Assembly (NCBI GenBank): GCA_022729775.1
Contig: DZBA01000012.1
Coordinates: 1-22,072, forward strand
Reading direction: 5' to 3'
Source: Anaerolinea thermophila
GTDB taxonomy: Bacteria > Chloroflexota > Anaerolineae > Anaerolineales > Villigracilaceae
Length of the DNA: 22,072 bases
Part shown: one piece after another, positions 13,944 through 21,556 of the stretch
How the letters are laid out: every line of letters starts with the position of its first letter
Numbering within the stretch: the stretch's first letter is position 1
Translations under genes and position numbers: made by a program
Notes under the pieces: generated by a model
Told to the model about the DNA's origin: nothing
Seen by the model: only the letters and a program-made list of their open reading frames with translations
Databases searched by the model: none

Positions 13944-15398
13944 TTATGGACAGGAGCGCACTTCCACCTTGTAGAGCCGGCAGCCTGCGTCGAGCGCTTT
14001 TGCAATGCAGCATTGATTCGCAGAGTCAAAGGTCGCATCTTGCGGACATTTGTTAAGGTCGGCTTCTGCGGCGAGGGGCGGCTGGCAGACTTTCAAATCA
14101 AACGCGAAGGAGGAAATCCCCGTGCAGGAGATGGCGCTTCTGCCGTTTCTTGTGCTTTCGATTTTACAAATGAAGTCGCGGTTCATCGGCTCGAAGCTCG
14201 CGCCTTCTGGAATATACAACGTGGTGTAGGGAACTTTTTCCACGCAGAATTTATCAATATCGCGGATGGCTGGCGTGGGGATGATTACATCCGCCGGGCA
14301 GGATGGCGCAAAGACCAGCACAGTGGATGTCGGCAGCGCGGATTCTTCCGTTGCGGCAGCGGTAGGCGCAGATGTCTGTGTGGGAATTTTGGTCGGGACG
14401 GTTGTGGCGGTCAATGTCGGCGGCGCGGATGTGGGTGTCGCGTCCGGTTCCACTGTCAATAGTTGATTGCGCAACAAGAAAAAGCCAATTACAAGAACCA
14501 ACAAAATAACGCCAGCCGCAATCAAGCCTGCCCTTCCAAACGAGGTGGAGAATGGTTTGGTATCGGGAAAGTTGCCTTCCGCGCCAAAAGCGGCGCGGTT
14601 GAGCGCTTTTGCAAGGTCAACGGGCGTGGAGAATCTTTGCGCCGGGTCCTTTGCCATACACGCCTTGATGAGTCCATCCACTTCGACAGGCAGGGTTGGC
14701 ATGGCTTTCAAAATTTCCGGCACAGGGTCGGTGACGTGTTTGACCGCTACGCCAATACCCGTATCCGCGCTGTAGGGAAGTTGTCCGCTGAGCATTTGGT
14801 AAACGATTACGCCCATGCTGTACACATCGCTGCGCTCGGTGAGTTTTTCGCCGCGCGCCTGTTCAGGGCTCATGTACATTGGCGAGCCAATGGATTTGCT
14901 GCCGGTCAAATGTCCGGTGGAATGGGTTAACTTGGCAATGCCAAAATCGGAAATGTAAGGGTTGTCATCGCCATCGAAGAGGATGTTATCGGGTTTGAGG
15001 TCGCGATGAATAAATCCTTTTTTATGGGCGTAGGCAAGCGCCTTGGCGATTTTTTCAATGATGACGGCGGTCTCTTGCAGCGAAAGTTTCCCCTTTTGCC
15101 GAATGCGCTCTGTCAGCGACCCGCCTTTCATATAACGCATCACAAAATACGGCTGTCCATCTTCATCACCCATATCATAGACAGTGACGATGTTTGGATG
15201 TTCGAGTCCAGCCAGCGCTTTGATTTCGCGCTCGAAGCGCGCGCGGAACGTCAGGTCATGCGAAAATTCGCGCGGCAATACTTTGATTGCAACTTCGCGG
15301 CTCGACCGTGGGTCAATCGCGTGGTAGACCGTAGCCATACCACCGCGTCCCAACTCATGGATCACTTTGTAGCGGCTTATTTTTTCAGGGAGGGACAT
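13944..15398 (-). CDS. membrane Ser/Thr protein kinase (PknB-type) with Cys-rich outer domain
   Basis: The 484-aa protein has a complete Hanks kinase domain (10-270): glycine loop GRGGMATVY (17-25), K39, E58, HRDLKPDN (131-138), DFG (151-153) and SPEQARG (177-183). A transmembrane helix follows at about 290-309. Outside the membrane is a Pro/Thr/Ala-rich linker (about 317-360) and then a domain of about 120 residues containing ten cysteines (C367 to C483), including a CC pair. No PASTA repeats are present. The kinase would phosphorylate cytoplasmic proteins on Ser/Thr in response to an outer signal, but the C-terminal domain is not one I recognise. It is the first gene of a two-gene unit with rsmI. 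The ATG is preceded by TATACT at 6 nt. Confidence 0.93.
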   Translation of the reverse strand: MSLPEKISRYKVIHELGRGGMATVYHAIDPRSSREVAIKVLPREFSHDLTFRARFEREIKALAGLEHPNIVTVYDMGDEDGQPYFVMRYMKGGSLTERIRQKGKLSLQETAVIIEKIAKALAYAHKKGFIHRDLKPDNILFDGDDNPYISDFGIAKLTHSTGHLTGSKSIGSPMYMSPEQARGEKLTERSDVYSMGVIVYQMLSGQLPYSADTGIGVAVKHVTDPVPEILKAMPTLPVEVDGLIKACMAKDPAQRFSTPVDLAKALNRAAFGAEGNFPDTKPFSTSFGRAGLIAAGVILLVLVIGFFLLRNQLLTVEPDATPTSAPPTLTATTVPTKIPTQTSAPTAAATEESALPTSTVLVFAPSCPADVIIPTPAIRDIDKFCVEKVPYTTLYIPEGASFEPMNRDFICKIESTRNGRSAISCTGISSFAFDLKVCQPPLAAEADLNKCPQDATFDSANQCCIAKALDAGCRLYKVEVRSCP

Positions 15399-15404
15399 GG
15401 TGCA

Positions 15405-15433
15405 AGTATAATCACTTCAAGATAATGAAGCAA
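15405..15433 (-). promoter_or_regulatory. promoter of the Ser/Thr kinase-rsmI unit
   Basis: On the minus strand TTGCTT (complement of 15428-15433) and TATACT (complement of 15405-15410) are 17 nt apart. The ATG follows the -10 box by 6 nt with no Shine-Dalgarno, so the transcript should start at or next to the start codon. Confidence 0.6.
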
Positions 15434-15507
15434 GGAAATGAGGATTTCACGCCAAATCGCAAGAGAGCAGTTTTGCCGGGGGACTATACTTTGTTTTAAG
15501 GTTATGT

Positions 15508-15513
15508 TTTAAT
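15508..15513 (+). promoter_or_regulatory. -10-like box (TTTAAT) before the second histidine kinase
   Basis: TTTAAT stands 6 nt before the ATG at 15520. The hexamer is a weak match and a TATACT at 15485-15490 is an alternative with a short leader. It is listed because the spacing matches the other first genes. Confidence 0.3.
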
Positions 15514-15519
15514 AGAGAT

Positions 15520-17586
15520 ATGACAGAAGACCGCACTCGTTCCCTACTCGAACTCTTGATTAACGTAAGCCGCGAGGTTGCCACTGCCCTGGACCTGCGC
15601 ACGGTCTTACAGCGCTTGATGTTCGCCTCCATTCAGCATGTGGGCGGCGAGCGCGGAAGCATTGTCGTTTTGGACGACCTCGGCAAGCCCGTGGACGCAA
15701 CCATTGTTTACGGCAAGCAACTCCACGAACATACCACCCAACAACTGCGCGACACAGTGGAGCGCGGTTTGGCGGGATGGGTGGTACAGCATCGCAAGGC
15801 TGCGCTTGTCCGCGACACAAGCAAAGACGAACGCTGGCTGCGCCGCGCCGACGATGCAGATGAGAAGAGCGGCGCAAAGTCCGCTTTATGCGTGCCGTTG
15901 ATGGCGCGTGATCGTCTGGTGGGCGTGCTGACCCTCGTTCATTCCATTCCCAACGCATTCACAGAAGAACACTCGGAGTTAATGCAAGCCATTGCGGATC
16001 AGGCAAGCGTGGCGGTTTTGAACGCGCGCTTATATACCGAGAGTCAGCGCACAGCGCGGGTGATGACCGCGCTTGCCGAAGGCGCAGCCGCAATCAATAC
16101 TTCATTGGAAATCGCCGACGTGTGGCGGAGAATCCTCAACTATTCGATGCAAGCCTTACAAGTGGAAACCGTCGCGCTGGCATTGAAGGAACAGCCCAGC
16201 GAAGACCTCGTCTTTCAAGCCGCATCGGGACATAACTCCGGGAACATTCCCGGCAGGCATATTCCAAAGGGATTGGGCTTGGCGGGCGTGGTGGTCGCAA
16301 ACGGACAGGGTGTGGTGGTATCCGCTGCGAGCGTGGATAAACACTACAGCGACCTGGAAAAATTCGTGGGAATCGAAATGCGCGCCATCGCCATCGCGCC
16401 AATCAAATCACAGGGCAAGGTCATCGGCGTGCTGGAAGCGATCAACCCCATTGCTGGCACTTTCGACCCGGACGCGCTGCTGGTGATGAGCGGGTTGGGA
16501 AGCCTTGCAGGGACGACGATTCAAAACGCGCAATCCATAGACCGTTTACAAAAAGCCCACCAGCGTTATCGTGAATTATTCGAAGACAGCATTGACCCCA
16601 TTTTGATTACAGATTGGGAAGGCAGAATTTTGGAAGCGAATCGCCACGCGGTCACCATCAGCGGATATGACGTGGAGCAGCTGCATACCATGAGCATTGA
16701 CCAGCTGCATGAGGTCAAGTGGAACAGCACGGGTTTGAACTTTGAAACGCTCCGTGACACGGACGAATGTAACTACGAATCATTTGTACATCGCGATAAA
16801 GGCGGGACAGTTCCCGTTGAAGTGTATGCGCGCCGCGTGGAATTCGAGCAGAGCGATTCGATACAATGGATTTTGCGCGATATTACAGAAAAGCGCGAAC
16901 TCGATTCACTGCGCGATGACCTGACCGCGATGATTTATCACGACTTGCGCTCGCCGCTGGGGAACATCGTCTCCAGCCTCGAAATGATTAAGAGCATGAT
17001 TCCGCCGGACGAGGAATATCAATCCATGCTGGCGATTGCCCATCATTCCACCGCGCGTATTCAACGACTGGTCAATTCGCTGTTGGATATTAACCGCCTC
17101 GAATCGGGCAGCCCCATTGCCGACCAGCAAGCCTCAGACTCATTCGCGCTGATTCAAGAGGCAATTCAAGATGTGATGCCGCCCGCAAATGGGCGCGAAC
17201 AAAAAGTGGTCAATCTGGCAAACGCAAACCTTCCGCAAATTTGGGTTGACCGCGATATGATTCATCGCGTGCTGGTAAACCTTTTGGAAAATGCGATTAA
17301 GTTCACGCCGATACAGGGACGCATCGAAATCGGCGCGCAAAAAACCGAAGATGGATTTGTCAAATTCTTTGTGCGCGATAACGGACCCGGCATCCCCGCC
17401 GCAGACGCGGAGCGCGTCTTCGACAAGTTCACCCGCCTGCGCGGAAAAGACAAACCCGGCGGGCTGGGCATTGGCTTGGCGTTTTGCCGCCTTGCCGTGC
17501 ATGGTCACGGCGGTGAGATTTGGGTCGAGAGCGAGTTGGAAAAAGGCACGACATTTTTCATCACGCTGCCGATGAAAAATATTTAG
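15520..17586 (+). CDS. GAF-GAF-PAS sensor histidine kinase (orphan)
   Basis: The 688-aa soluble kinase has GAF 1 (about 15-170, ending IADQASVAVLNARLY), GAF 2 (about 185-340), a PAS domain (about 345-455, FEDSIDPILITDWEGRILEA), a HisKA region with H474 in MIYHDLRSP, and HATPase_c with N591 (NLLENAIKFTP), D620 (VRDNGPGIP) and GGLGIGLAFC (647-656). All catalytic boxes are intact. It phosphorylates an unseen response regulator; none is encoded nearby. No transmembrane helix is present. A metallo-beta-lactamase-fold gene begins 13 nt after its stop, and four further genes follow closely, so this kinase appears to lead a long transcription unit. Confidence 0.95.
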   Translation: MTEDRTRSLLELLINVSREVATALDLRTVLQRLMFASIQHVGGERGSIVVLDDLGKPVDATIVYGKQLHEHTTQQLRDTVERGLAGWVVQHRKAALVRDTSKDERWLRRADDADEKSGAKSALCVPLMARDRLVGVLTLVHSIPNAFTEEHSELMQAIADQASVAVLNARLYTESQRTARVMTALAEGAAAINTSLEIADVWRRILNYSMQALQVETVALALKEQPSEDLVFQAASGHNSGNIPGRHIPKGLGLAGVVVANGQGVVVSAASVDKHYSDLEKFVGIEMRAIAIAPIKSQGKVIGVLEAINPIAGTFDPDALLVMSGLGSLAGTTIQNAQSIDRLQKAHQRYRELFEDSIDPILITDWEGRILEANRHAVTISGYDVEQLHTMSIDQLHEVKWNSTGLNFETLRDTDECNYESFVHRDKGGTVPVEVYARRVEFEQSDSIQWILRDITEKRELDSLRDDLTAMIYHDLRSPLGNIVSSLEMIKSMIPPDEEYQSMLAIAHHSTARIQRLVNSLLDINRLESGSPIADQQASDSFALIQEAIQDVMPPANGREQKVVNLANANLPQIWVDRDMIHRVLVNLLENAIKFTPIQGRIEIGAQKTEDGFVKFFVRDNGPGIPAADAERVFDKFTRLRGKDKPGGLGIGLAFCRLAVHGHGGEIWVESELEKGTTFFITLPMKNI

Positions 17587-17599
17587 AAGAAGGAATCGT

Positions 17600-18457
17600 A
17601 TGCAAGAAATAGCGAAAAACATCCATATCGAAGACCAATACCCGGGCGTTACGCTTGGGGTCATTGTTACGCCGCGCGGCTTGATTCAAATTGACGCGCC
17701 GCCCTCCCCCGAAGACGCGCGCTCCTGGCGCGCCGCGCTGATGAATTTGGAAGGCGGCATGGAGCGCGTGTTGATTAATCTCGACGCGCATCCCGACCGC
17801 ACGCTGGGCGCGCGCGCAATGGATTGCACCGTCATCTCGCATGAAAAAACCGCGCAGGCGTTTCGCACGCGCCCGAGCATTTTCAAAGCGCAAGGCGAAG
17901 AAACAGGCGCGGATTGGGAATCCATCGCCGGGCTGGGCAGCGTGCGCTGGTCCCCGCCTGAAATTTCATTTTTAGAAAAAATGTCCCTGCACTGGGATAC
18001 CTTCCCCGTCCTGTTAGAATATCACGCGGGACCGACCAGCGGCGCAATTTGGGTTCACCTGCCCGAAGAGAAGGTTGTGTTCGTCGGCGATGCCGTGCTG
18101 AAAAACCAGCCGCCCTTCCTTGCCGGCTCGAACCTTGCGGCGTGGATCACCGCCCTCGAAGACCTATCCAGCGCGGCGTTCAAAGGCTATACCATTGTCA
18201 GCGGACGCGGCGGCGTGGTGACGACCAATGTCGTCAAGACCCAGCTCGACTTTTTGAAACACGTTCAATCCAAAATGGAAAAAGTCACAACGAAGAAGCC
18301 AAACCCGGCGGCAGTGGAAAAGATGGTGACATCCTTTATGACGTGGTTCAAATCCCCGGCGACGCGCCAAAAACAATACGCCCAACGCCTGCGCTATGGT
18401 CTATTGCATTACAACATGCGGCAGGATCATAACTTTACCAGCCAGCCCGAGGAGTAA
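17600..18457 (+). CDS. metallo-beta-lactamase-fold protein with altered metal site
   Basis: The 285-aa protein follows the fold pattern: a first beta-sheet with VTLGVIVTPRGLIQIDAPPS (17-36), a strand-loop ILINLDAHPDR-type segment (VLINLDAHPDRTLGA, 57-71), AGPTSGAIWVHLPEEKVVFVGDAV (143-166, with D164) and a late SGRGGVVTT loop. The usual HxHxDH zinc motif reads DAHPDR, so the first and last His are replaced, and the usual GHTPG loop is AGPTSG. At best a reduced or single-metal site remains. It could be a divergent hydrolase or a non-catalytic binding protein. AAGGA lies 6 nt before the ATG. The next gene starts 2 nt after its stop. Confidence 0.75.
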   Translation: MQEIAKNIHIEDQYPGVTLGVIVTPRGLIQIDAPPSPEDARSWRAALMNLEGGMERVLINLDAHPDRTLGARAMDCTVISHEKTAQAFRTRPSIFKAQGEETGADWESIAGLGSVRWSPPEISFLEKMSLHWDTFPVLLEYHAGPTSGAIWVHLPEEKVVFVGDAVLKNQPPFLAGSNLAAWITALEDLSSAAFKGYTIVSGRGGVVTTNVVKTQLDFLKHVQSKMEKVTTKKPNPAAVEKMVTSFMTWFKSPATRQKQYAQRLRYGLLHYNMRQDHNFTSQPEE

Positions 18458-18459
18458 CC

Positions 18460-19515
18460 ATGCAGCCCATCTTTGAAGCGATTCGCGGCGGCATCGTCGA
18501 GGCGACGCATTTTGGCGACATCGCAATCGTTGATACAAATGGCAAACTCTTATATTCACACGGCGACCCTTACACGGTCGCCTTTTTACGCTCATCGGCA
18601 AAACCATTTCAGGCGATTCCGTTTGTGGAGCATGGCGGCGCGGAACATTTCCATTACACCCAGCGCGAGTTAGCCCTCACCTGCGCTTCGCATGAGACCG
18701 CGCAAATGCACCTCGATACCGTCAAAGCAATGCAGGAAAAAATCGGCGTCGAGGAAAAATATTTGCAGTGCGGTCCGCATTTGCCCGGCGACGCCGCCCA
18801 ATTGAAGACCGTCATCAAGCAGGATATTACGCCTACGCCAAACTTCAACAACTGCTCCGGCAAACACACGTCCATGCTGGCATACGCAAAAATGCGCGGA
18901 CTTCCGCTCGAAAACTATCTCGCCCGCGAGCATCCCATCCAACAGGATATTCTCGCGGTGATTTCCGAAATGTGCGGCATCGAAAAAGAAAAAATCATCC
19001 TCGGCGTGGATGGATGTTCCGCGCCGAACTTTGCCATGCCCTTGTATAATGCCGCGCTCGGAATGGCGCGAGTTTGCGACCCGCGTGATTTGAGCGAGGC
19101 GCGCGCAACCGCTTGCAAAAAAATCACAGCCGCAATGATCGCGCACCCGGAGATGATTAGCAATTATGGCGAGTTCGATTGTGAGTTGATAAAGACCGGC
19201 GCGGGCAGCGTCGTCACCAAACGCGGCGCGGAAGGCTTTCAAATTATCGGCTTGAAGCCCGGCGTATGCGGCGAGCGCGGAGTCGGAATCGCGTTCAAAG
19301 TCTCGGATGGCGATGGCGCGCATCTGGGCGAAGATTTGGAATCGCGCGCGCGAGTCCGCCCTGCTGTCACGCTGGAAATCCTGCGTCAGTTGAACGCGCT
19401 AAACGAATTGCAAATTCGATCGCTCGCGGCGTTTGGTCCAAAAAAGGTTTTGAAAAATTACGCGGGCTTGGTCACGGGCGAATCTCGCGCCGCGTTTAAG
19501 TTGGAAGGCAAATAG
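18460..19515 (+). CDS. L-asparaginase II family protein (Rhizobium etli ReAII type, PF06089)
   Basis: The 351-aa protein belongs to the asparaginase class unrelated to the E. coli enzymes. Key motifs match with a constant offset of three from the residues I recall for ReAII: RSSAKP (S45, K48), CASHE (S77), NNCSGKH (C132, K135) and VDGCSAPNF (C186). S45, S77 and the lysines form the catalytic centre, and C132/K135/C186 hold the zinc. It should hydrolyse asparagine to aspartate and ammonia in the cytoplasm; no signal peptide is seen. GGAG is located within the end of the preceding gene, giving coupled translation. The following endonuclease III gene starts 4 nt after the stop. Confidence 0.92.
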   Translation: MQPIFEAIRGGIVEATHFGDIAIVDTNGKLLYSHGDPYTVAFLRSSAKPFQAIPFVEHGGAEHFHYTQRELALTCASHETAQMHLDTVKAMQEKIGVEEKYLQCGPHLPGDAAQLKTVIKQDITPTPNFNNCSGKHTSMLAYAKMRGLPLENYLAREHPIQQDILAVISEMCGIEKEKIILGVDGCSAPNFAMPLYNAALGMARVCDPRDLSEARATACKKITAAMIAHPEMISNYGEFDCELIKTGAGSVVTKRGAEGFQIIGLKPGVCGERGVGIAFKVSDGDGAHLGEDLESRARVRPAVTLEILRQLNALNELQIRSLAAFGPKKVLKNYAGLVTGESRAAFKLEGK

Positions 19516-19519
19516 GAAT

Positions 19520-20185
19520 ATGCAAAGCCCCAAAACGCGCGCGCTTCACGTTCACCAAAAATTACTGGAAGCCTTTGGCGAACCGCTTTGGCGCAACCCT
19601 TTGCCCGCAATAGACGAATTGGTCTCGACCATTCTTTCGCAAAATACAAACGACGTAAACCGTGACCGCGCGTTTGACTCGCTGCGCGCAAAACTCCCAA
19701 CGTGGGAGCAAGTCCGCGACGCCAAGACCGAAGATGTGATTGACGCGATTCGTCCAGCGGGGCTGGCGAATCAAAAAGGTCCGCGCATTCAACAGGTATT
19801 GCGCGCCATCACCGAGGAACGCGGCGCATTAAATTTGGAATTTCTCAAAGACTTGCCTGTGGAAGAAGCCCGCGCGTGGCTGACAAAGTTCAACGGCGTA
19901 GGACCGAAGACCGCCGCCATTGTTTTATGTTTTTCGCTGGGGATGCCCGCCTTTCCAGTGGATACGCACATCTACCGCGTTTCGGGACGGATTGGTCTGC
20001 GCCCGGAAAAGATGACTGTGGAACAGGCGCACCCGCATTTGGAAGCCGCCTTTCCGCCTGAGACGTATTACGCCGCGCATTTGAATCTCATCCGCTTGGG
20101 ACGCGAGGTGTGCGGCGCAAGAAAGCCGAATTGCGCGGTTTGTCCGCTTCAAAAATTGTGTGATTATGGAAAGACAAAAGAATAG
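19520..20185 (+). CDS. nth: endonuclease III-type DNA glycosylase/AP lyase
   Basis: The 221-aa HhH-GPD enzyme removes oxidised pyrimidines and cleaves at abasic sites. The helix-hairpin-helix is FNGVGPKTA with the catalytic lysine K130, followed by the catalytic aspartate in PVDTHIYR (D148). The C-terminal [4Fe-4S] cluster has C198-x6-C205-x2-C208-x5-C214. The early substrate motif LSQNTND (40-46) replaces the LSAQTTD of E. coli Nth, so base preference may differ. It is co-directional and tightly spaced after the asparaginase gene. Its last 20 nt overlap the start of the next gene. Confidence 0.95.
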   Translation: MQSPKTRALHVHQKLLEAFGEPLWRNPLPAIDELVSTILSQNTNDVNRDRAFDSLRAKLPTWEQVRDAKTEDVIDAIRPAGLANQKGPRIQQVLRAITEERGALNLEFLKDLPVEEARAWLTKFNGVGPKTAAIVLCFSLGMPAFPVDTHIYRVSGRIGLRPEKMTVEQAHPHLEAAFPPETYYAAHLNLIRLGREVCGARKPNCAVCPLQKLCDYGKTKE

Positions 20186-21545
20186 AAAAAACTTTGAAGC
20201 CCTGCTCGTGATCGGGCTGATATTGATTATCCCGTTGTTCTTTGTGATGCGGACAGCGGCGGAGCAAACGCCCGCGCCCATCGCGCCGACAGCTGCCCTG
20301 CCGACGGCGGTGAATATACCCGCCCAACCCACTGTTGAAAACGCGCCGGATGATAGTAGCAACGCGCCCGCGCCCAAGCAGCCGCCTGCCTGTACCTTCC
20401 CGCTGACGGAGATTAACACGCCCGAATCAACGCCGGAGGAGTACATTTTTTCCGAGCCGCAGGTGGTGTTGACTGCGCCAAAGGGCAATATCTATAATAT
20501 TGCCGAATGGCTACCAGACAACCAGCAGGTTTTGATGACAGAAGAACTAAACAATGTGGAAATCGAAAATAATAAACCTTTCCCAGAATCCATTAGTTTA
20601 TTTAATCCTGAGACAGGCGAGACAAAAATTTACGCCATCCGTACCACCACAGGTGCGCCTCCCTCATGGTTGCCCGATTTAAATGCGGTAATGTATCCAA
20701 CTATAAATTACACGAGTCTTGACAGAAAGAATGGCACATCTAAATTTACTCGCCAATTATGGGTCAGTTATGGCGACCCTGATAGCGCACAAATACTTGC
20801 TGACAACTTGCCGCAATTTCCCATTGCTATTAAATCGGGTGGAAGCGAAACGCTTTACTTTTCGGATAAACAAATATCCAAATTAAATAAATCATTAAAG
20901 AAACTTTTATCTGCCTCTTTTGATTTTACTCAGTGGGATTATAGCAAGGAGCGAAGAAACAAAACCCCATTATCTTATAAGATGGCTTGGCAACCGGGTA
21001 CATCGCTAATTTTTTTATATAGTGATGGGGCTGTGGGTGGAGGGGGGTACACTTTTATCCTAGATGCTGATACTGGACATATGTGCGAATTGGATTTTGG
21101 GGGGTGGGCTAAAGGAGCGCATTGGAGTTCGGATGGACACTATCTGGCATTCATCAAGTCAACGAGGTATGCCTTCCCTACTTATTCAGCAGATTTGACT
21201 GTATTAGACACAGTAACGGGAAATCTAAATACGCTTAGTGTCATAACCCAAGAAACAGAGGGACTACATTTTGTAGATGATTTCGTATGGGCTCCGGATA
21301 ATCGTCACTTGCTTGCCATTGGAGAAATCTACACATCACCAGACATTCAGAGTGAAACTGGACTATATCTTGTTGATTTTATATCAGGTCAAAGTATTCG
21401 TGTTGTACCTGAAAAGAAAGGTTTTGTATTTTCGAACAATAATAATGTTGCATGGTCACCTGATGGTTCAAAAGTGGCGATTCACTGTCCAACCGAAACG
21501 GTCGATCAAATTTGTCTCGTCTCTGTTCAAAGAACCGCACAGTAA
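20166..21545 (+). CDS. membrane-anchored or secreted TolB-like beta-propeller protein
   Basis: From the ATG at 20166 the protein is 459 aa. Residues 12-28 (ALLVIGLILIIPLFFVM) form a signal anchor, followed by an Ala/Pro/Thr-rich linker (about 33-75) as in other outer-surface proteins. The rest shows repeated blades of TolB/WD40 type: AEWLPDNQQVLMTE, SWLPDLNAVMYP, MAWQPGTSLIFLY, HWSSDGHYLAFIK, VWAPDNRHLLAIG and AWSPDGSKVAIHC. It probably acts outside the membrane as a binding scaffold; no enzyme motif is seen. The start overlaps nth by 20 nt. A GTG two codons earlier is possible. Base composition changes sharply inside the gene: the first 300 nt resemble the GC-rich neighbours, and from about 20500 the DNA becomes clearly AT-richer. 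Confidence 0.82.
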   Translation: MERQKNRKNFEALLVIGLILIIPLFFVMRTAAEQTPAPIAPTAALPTAVNIPAQPTVENAPDDSSNAPAPKQPPACTFPLTEINTPESTPEEYIFSEPQVVLTAPKGNIYNIAEWLPDNQQVLMTEELNNVEIENNKPFPESISLFNPETGETKIYAIRTTTGAPPSWLPDLNAVMYPTINYTSLDRKNGTSKFTRQLWVSYGDPDSAQILADNLPQFPIAIKSGGSETLYFSDKQISKLNKSLKKLLSASFDFTQWDYSKERRNKTPLSYKMAWQPGTSLIFLYSDGAVGGGGYTFILDADTGHMCELDFGGWAKGAHWSSDGHYLAFIKSTRYAFPTYSADLTVLDTVTGNLNTLSVITQETEGLHFVDDFVWAPDNRHLLAIGEIYTSPDIQSETGLYLVDFISGQSIRVVPEKKGFVFSNNNNVAWSPDGSKVAIHCPTETVDQICLVSVQRTAQ

Positions 21546-21556
21546 TGGTGGGCATC

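Noticed and set aside
13943..14038. Longer RsmI beginning inside the Ser/Thr kinase gene
   Set aside because: The family begins at MGKLYLVATP; the 32 extra residues are out-of-frame kinase sequence.
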